Source: Conus ventricosus
Lineage: Eukaryota > Mollusca > Gastropoda > Neogastropoda > Conidae
DNA length: 64,000 bases
Direction of reading: 5' to 3'
NCBI GenBank assembly: GCA_018398815.1
Contig: CM031601.1
Coordinates: forward strand, 20,175,640 to 20,239,639
The translations under genes and the position numbers were made by a program. Within the stretch, counting starts at the first letter, position 1, and the number at the start of each line of letters is the position of its first letter. This document shows positions 58,546-64,000 of the stretch, one piece after another. Below the pieces are notes generated by a model that did not search any database, was not told where the DNA came from, and saw only the letters and a program-made list of their open reading frames with translations.

Positions 58546-59620
58546 ACTAACTAGGGAGGGACAGACAGACTTACAGACCTACAATACCTAACTCCCCAAC
58601 TCAAATAAGCAGTCCAAAACCAGATGAACAGTTCACATATGTATAATTTCATTCAAACCACGACACCGGCGTCCATAACACTGAATATTCCACTTACTAC
58701 CCACACAATCACTTTCTCTCAAACTCAAACATTCAACCACTTAACCCCATTCGCACACAAATTTCTAGTCACACCCCCCCCCCTGCACAACCAAACTAAC
58801 ACAAGGTCATGAAATTAATTAACAACTAACCTTAATTCGGGTCAAATCCCAATGTGCCCAGCCTGGTGCGATGCATCGCTACATGCAATACAACTCACAC
58901 GACCGATAACACCTTGGCTATTGGCCCCACAGGACACTGTGAATCCGAGACTCACCCAACAAATTCACTTACCGGCTCATACACAAGCCAGCAACCAGGG
59001 AATGAACTCCAACACAATGACAGACCAAACACCAATATAGAATGCCCAAAAACTACAATTTTGTACACAGTGACAGACCAACCACTGATATAAAATGCAC
59101 AAAACTACAACAATTCTGCAATGTTCACACACTTTCAAGATTAATTAAACCGAGTCACATTCCAACAACTGGGCCCTTAAAGCATGCATGACCAATTAAT
59201 AATCCAGTAACTGGGTTGCTATGAAATACTTGCAGAGAATGGCCCAACCAAGTTGTCCAACATGTAAAAATGTTGATATAAATGTTGTTGTTTTTTTTGC
59301 CACCACACAAAAGACAATTTGTCTTGAAAACCTGTGCAGCCTGCGACACACAAGTAATGACTAATTAGCCAACAACTAAACCAGCTATGCAATGATATTA
59401 CTAAATAAATTTAAAGCCACTAAGGATTTCTGCTAGTGTCTTTCACACACTGGGTAGTCCGCTCCACGACTGATGAACGATGACTCATTTCCTTGATCCT
59501 GGAAATAATGTTCAATGCTGTTACCTTAAAACAGCCCCTGTTTGTCGTCAACATTCACATGTACCACTCGGACTGTCACAGCAACAGGAAGAGTAGCCCA
59601 CGCTCTGTCACTCCTCGCAC
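58546..59620. other. Unassigned stretch
   Basis: AC-rich but not simple. No gene is recognised. A tandem pair of about 55 bp with ACAATGACAGACCAA lies near 59017-59085. Confidence 0.4.
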
Positions 59621-59680
59621 AGGGATCCCGTCACCAGCTAAGGCAGGATTACAGGCACCAGCTAAGGCAGGATTACAGGG
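59621..59680. repeat. 23-bp tandem pair
   Basis: ACCAGCTAAGGCAGGATTAC occurs twice in direct repeat. Confidence 0.9.
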
Positions 59681-59780
59681 AGATATCTTGAACCAAAAAC
59701 TGTCCGGCCCAACTCCGAGATGGGTTGTCCAGCACCACCAAGGCCACCCCAAGACAGGCACGACTACAGCACCCAACCAC

Positions 59781-59935
59781 AGCAACCAAGTCTTCACCCA
59801 CCAAGGTTTCAGGAACACAGGTTACAGTTCAACACAAACACAGCAACCAAGTCTTCACCCCACCAGGTCTCAGGAACACCGGTTACAGTTCAACACAAAC
59901 GCAGCAACCACGTCTTCACAAATTACAGTAACGAC
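59781..59935. repeat. Tandem 61-bp repeat, about two and a half copies
   Basis: AGCAACCAAGTCTTCACC recurs at 59781, 59842 and 59903, followed each time by a CAGGAACAC / GGTTACAGTTCAACACAAAC block. Non-coding. Confidence 0.9.
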
Positions 59936-60552
59936 AGTCCTTCTACTGTACTTCCAACAGCGAGAAGAATACAATTACACAGAAACACAGAATCAGTCCT
60001 CTCCAGACTCAAGGCAGCTCCGCTAATCCTTAAGTCCGAACCCTGAACACAAGGTTCCTAAAAGGGTTCACCAGGACTTTCAACATAGAATCAACACACA
60101 CAACGTCAGAGACTTCCACTCTGAAGCAGCTGCAAAATAACACTGAGCGAACAGTTCACCTAATCCCCAGCCTGCTTTACAGTCAACTTGGCTGTGATTG
60201 GACAATTCAACGTAAGGTCAACTATGATTGGGCAACTCACAGTGAGGATGATGCATGACCCAATTTCCCCACTTCCACGGACAAAACACTAAAAGTTCAA
60301 GATACCTCCCTACCCTCTCCCAAGCTGTGCTGTCACACAGATAATCCACTGACGCACACACACGCATGCGACGTGAGCGGAAATGTTCGCCGGCTCACCC
60401 TAGCACATATAGAAGAAATATTGACTCTGATGCGAACCACGCAAGATACACTGACATGGAACATGATCAGTCCGCACATGCACAAGTTCAAACATGAATC
60501 GCCTCCACTAGATCTATCTGTAACGGGCTCAAGTAGCAATGTCAGTGACCCT

Positions 60553-60555
<3 letters not shown>
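59936..60555. other. Unassigned stretch
   Basis: No gene is seen. A short duplicated GATTGG(A/G)CAA(T/C)TCA segment at about 60197 and 60228 carries inverted CCAAT boxes; significance is unknown. Confidence 0.35.
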
Positions 60556-60614
<59 letters not shown>

Positions 60615-60743
60615 ACACACACAACACACACACACACACCCACACACAACATATATCACGGAAACACGGCATACGAGACTGAGGTGGGTCGGGGGGGGGA
60701 GGGAGAGAGAGAGACACAGAGAGAGAGAGGGGGGGGGAGGAAG

Positions 60744-60822
<79 letters not shown>

Positions 60823-60888
60823 AGCTAAATTGAAACTGACGTGCATGCATGATTTAACAGAACAAAACAGATTCACACACACACACAC

Positions 60889-60933
<45 letters not shown>

Positions 60934-61027
60934 ACACACACACACACCCCACACACAACACAAACACACACACACACACACACAAAACACACACGCCACA
61001 CACACACACGCAAAACACACACACACA

Positions 61028-61079
<52 letters not shown>

Positions 61080-61092
61080 CATCACACACACG
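60556..61092. repeat. CA, GA and CACG microsatellites
   Basis: CA at 60556-60645, GA at 60695-60822, CA at 60873-60990 and beyond, and (CACG)n at about 61028-61068. The segment around 60640-60895 repeats that at 58223-58480, including unique blocks such as CACGGCATACGAG and CTGACGTGCATGCATGA. Confidence 0.95.
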
Positions 61093-61490
61093 GGGTCCTC
61101 ACGACCCCTTGAAGGTAAAGCCATGGTTCTGTGTCAATATCCACTTCTCATCACATAACTGTTCACTATCACTTTTAACACAACCCAAACTGTCTTGTCT
61201 GCACTTGTCTCGTGGTGTGAGTCCTACGCTCTCAGATCGGGCGGCTTGTGTTCCAGAAAAAGTGTGACACTGACAGGGCTTTTGCTGTTGTCCCTTCTCC
61301 TCTCTCAAACCGCCCCCACCCCCCACCCCGTCCCCCACCCCGCCACACTTTAACAATGAAGGACACTTTGCACGTTGAAAACAAAAAAATTCTAAAACAA
61401 AAACTATAGTGATGTTCAGTAGTTACTCTTCACTTAATGTAATAATTTTAAAACCTATATTTATTCAATATATACTCAAGGCCTGAGGAT
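61093..61490. other. Unassigned stretch
   Basis: A minus-strand open frame at 61099-61356 is Cys-containing but unrecognised. An ACCATGGC start context lies at about 61120 on the minus strand. No splice support is convincing. Confidence 0.3.
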
Positions 61491-61492
61491 TC

Positions 61493-61735
61493 TTTTTCTG
61501 AACGGAGACAATGCTTTGTCATTGCCAGTTGGATCGGTCTGCACTGATGCGCCTCTTGGGGAAAAAATATCTTGGGTGGAGTTGATGTGGCATCCAGATG
61601 TGACACAAAGGAAACTTGTTTTTTTTGATGGAGTTAATGCTTCATTTGATGCCAGCTGGGGCAGTCGCACTGATACAGGTTCTAGGGTACTTTCGGCGGA
61701 GTTGATGTGGCTACCAGATGAGACAGAAAAGAAAT
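61493..61735. repeat. Two tandem, diverged 120-bp units, open on both strands
   Basis: GTTGATGTGGC occurs at 61581 and 61701, exactly 120 bp apart, with similarity over the whole unit. The plus frame (ELMWHPDVTQRKL, then ELMWLPDETEK) and the minus frame (SHINSAESTLEP, CHINSTQDIFSP) both remain open across the two units. A repeated protein module or a non-coding tandem repeat are both possible. Confidence 0.6.
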
Positions 61736-61739
61736 GAAA

Positions 61740-62235
61740 TATTCCCATCAGCATCAGAGTTTGATTGGCACTTCGTTTTGCTGGTTGGGAATATGTTTGA
61801 GAACGGCAGATTTCTGTATCTTTTTTATGGTTCTCCCACCTTTACTTGCGTTGAAAGTGAGTGCATAGCGCACATGACTGACAGATTAAACTGGGGTTCA
61901 AACAGGTGCCATAATTTGAGGCTTTTTCAAATTCTGCCAATGCACGGATCTTTGCTGTAGTTGAATGTTTGCGCGTTTGTTAAGATTTTTCTAAGTGTTT
62001 GCCCAAAACACCAAACTATTTTGATGTAATTCCTCCCTATCTTCCAGAACATTTACATTGAAGATTCGTTTATTTCAGAAGCAACACTCAAACAGTTTCT
62101 ACTGATTTGATTTTATCTTTCTTTGATCTCTTAGACTTTTCCACACAGTCGACACAAGACCTTTAAACGTTCAAAATGGTCAGTGAGAGAGTGACCGTTT
62201 TGTTCCATAAATCCTTTGGCCATCCCCCCTATCTC
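61740..62235. other. Unassigned stretch
   Basis: No gene is seen. Confidence 0.4.
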
Positions 62236-62237
62236 TA

Positions 62238-62239
<2 letters not shown>

Positions 62240-62274
<35 letters not shown>

Positions 62275-62312
62275 CACGCACGCACGCACGCACGCACGCA
62301 CACGCAAACGCA
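62240..62312. repeat. TC and CGCA microsatellites
   Basis: (TC)n at 62240-62270 followed by (CGCA)n to about 62300. Confidence 0.95.
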
Positions 62313-62319
62313 CCACACA

Positions 62320-64000
62320 CACAAAAACACCTAATGGTTACTACCAACCTATCACTTTAATTGGAATTGCCGATAGAAATAGTTTAATGTGTTGGAAATG
62401 AAGTATTAGTTTAATTAATAATAATTATTTCACTTATTAATGATATGCTACTACATTCCTGTGATCAGAGTATTATTTTGCTTGTAGTAAATAAAGTTAT
62501 CCTCTACGTTTTCCTTTAATTAGGCCTCGTTGCTCTACATGCAACCATTAGTAACATATAAAATGTAGCACACATTGATGAAATATGTATATATACAACG
62601 GTTTGTTTTGTCAATACGGCCCTTTTACAAAATGCTAACCTAACTTTGCATTCACAAAGACTTTTTGCCAACGCCCTGCCTACTTCGGCACAAAGATAGT
62701 TGCCCACCACCTCCGTAGGGCTGTACAGTCTATGCATCGGCTTACCAGCGCCACGACGCACGCACGCGCAGCAGGTATAGGTTTTGGCCGGTCGCAAAGA
62801 TTTCAGAAAGTTTTAACCACGAACTTAATTATGAATACTCACAGAGAAGACTGAAATGCCAGCTTTGTCACACTCTCAAGTACTCACTGCGCCATTGATG
62901 TCGTACAGAAATTATAGTAAAAAAACCTTGTTACAGTAAATATAACTTAATAGATGTTGCACCAGTCTCGAAGGCGTCCAACAACACACAGCGTCTGGCA
63001 CGTGCGGTGGCCAGACTGGGGGTTAGGGCCTAGCCTGGAGCTCACAAGGCACAAGCGTTGAGCGAACTAAATGCAGTGGCTCTGAGTGTGCGCGCCGCCC
63101 GTGGAAGGGGAACAAACAAAAATGGGTAAATCTTTTCTTTCTTTTTTTTACCTTTAAATCTAAATACCATTTCAACGGCCTCTGCCATGTGGACATGATG
63201 TTTAAATCTTTAAATCCATCCAGACTTTAAACAAATTCTTCCAATCTGTCTCTCTGGAAACTGTGAAAAGTCGCAGTGGATGTGAGGGACCTAAGGACCT
63301 AATTTATTCATTCCGTCTTCATAGTTGAGGAAGCTCCATGGTCCACAGTGTGTGACAAACCACCCAGTATTCAACGCATCTTCTTTGAGAACTGGTATCA
63401 CTCAAAGGCACAAACATTGTATTACAGACTCCAAGATGCTTTGGTTTCCAGATGTTCCAACTAGTGTGATTTTCTTTTTTTTTTTCTCCCAAAGGAAATC
63501 CATTGTTTTCATTTGATCCATGTTAGATGTGGGTGGTGACAAATATTGTTTTAGATCAGTTTTTAAATTCATGGATTGACTTGCTTCTGCGATTAAGTGT
63601 TAGTATTCTTAATTTATGTAAATTTATACCATGCTTTATGTGGCCTCCATGGCTGACTGGGCTATACACTGATAAACATGACTTGAGTGAAATCCGCCAC
63701 AGCGTGAGTGACAGCTGTGTACACTGATCGAGTTTCAATGGCCAACAATCATTCTAAGTTCAGTCAACTGACACTGACCGACACTCATGAGGTTGCAGTG
63801 ATGGACACAGTGTTACTGTCTCCCTTGGGAGCATGCAGGTGAGTGTAAAGATCGTGACTGGACTGGACAGTGGTCAGACATGGCACATTATGTAGCAAAT
63901 CACAAACAGGATGCAGCTGCATTGATCCATATGAACGATGAACTCAGTAACTGGCCCTGATTACACCCTCACATAAAGCAAAACCTTAGGATTCTTTTAA
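62320..64000. other. Unassigned stretch to window end
   Basis: No gene is assigned. A minus-strand ORF at 62516-62797 contains a good donor-like GTAAGCC near 62745 but no recognised domain. A GC-richer patch with GTGCGCGCCGCC lies near 63090. The rest is AT-rich and plain. Confidence 0.35.

Overview
The window looks like repeat-rich, gene-poor nuclear DNA from an invertebrate animal, most likely a lophotrochozoan and perhaps a gastropod mollusc. The reasons are the mix of Penelope-like elements (PLEs), Rex1/CR1-, Jockey- and L1/Tx1-type LINEs, piggyBac and a Ty3/gypsy-type LTR element, the dense CA/GA/ATC/TA microsatellites, and isolated short exons with GT-AG borders. There is no operon structure, no rRNA and no convincing tRNA. 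The taxon is an inference; nothing here fixes the species.

Layout. 1-3.5 kb: poor-quality, homopolymer-rich sequence without a recognisable gene. 3.5-7.7 kb: three pieces of one PLE lineage, two on the minus strand and one on the plus strand, forming a large inverted pair. 7.8-9.3 kb: a 5'-truncated Rex1-like LINE. 9.3-14.4 kb: mostly unassigned, with a possible minus-strand terminal exon, a 100-N scaffold gap, a duplicated palindrome, an unassigned ORF and a small CpG-rich patch. 14.6-18.7 kb: a nearly complete but dead L1/Tx1-type ORF2 with a poly(A) tail. 19.2-20.5 kb: a 20-bp minisatellite. 21.0-22.2 kb: a decayed piggyBac transposase. 22.9-35.0 kb: a Jockey-superfamily LINE split by a 9.4-kb LTR retrotransposon (23949-33390) with 1.9-kb LTRs and a TATAC target duplication. 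The internal domains of this LTR element run gag-protease-integrase-RT-RNase H on the minus strand. 36.2-39.1 kb: poor-quality sequence and a second minisatellite. 44.0-45.2 kb: a PLE of a different lineage. 49.4-50.4 kb: a non-autonomous element with terminal repeats. 52.4-53.2 kb: a LINE RNase H tail. 54.3-56.7 kb: more PLE pieces and a long hairpin. 57-61 kb: dense microsatellites.

The only host gene I can argue for is on the minus strand. Short exons at about 49.1, 42.1, 40.7 and 22.8 kb have good splice borders. At least two (42.1 and 40.7 kb) join in phase and together read as part of an immunoglobulin-like domain. If they belong to one gene, the transposons lie in its introns.

Sequence quality is uneven. 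About 1-6 kb and 36-39 kb show inflated homopolymers, and 23-34 kb shows many one-base indels even between the two LTRs. Many frameshifts in those zones may therefore be assembly errors and not biological decay.
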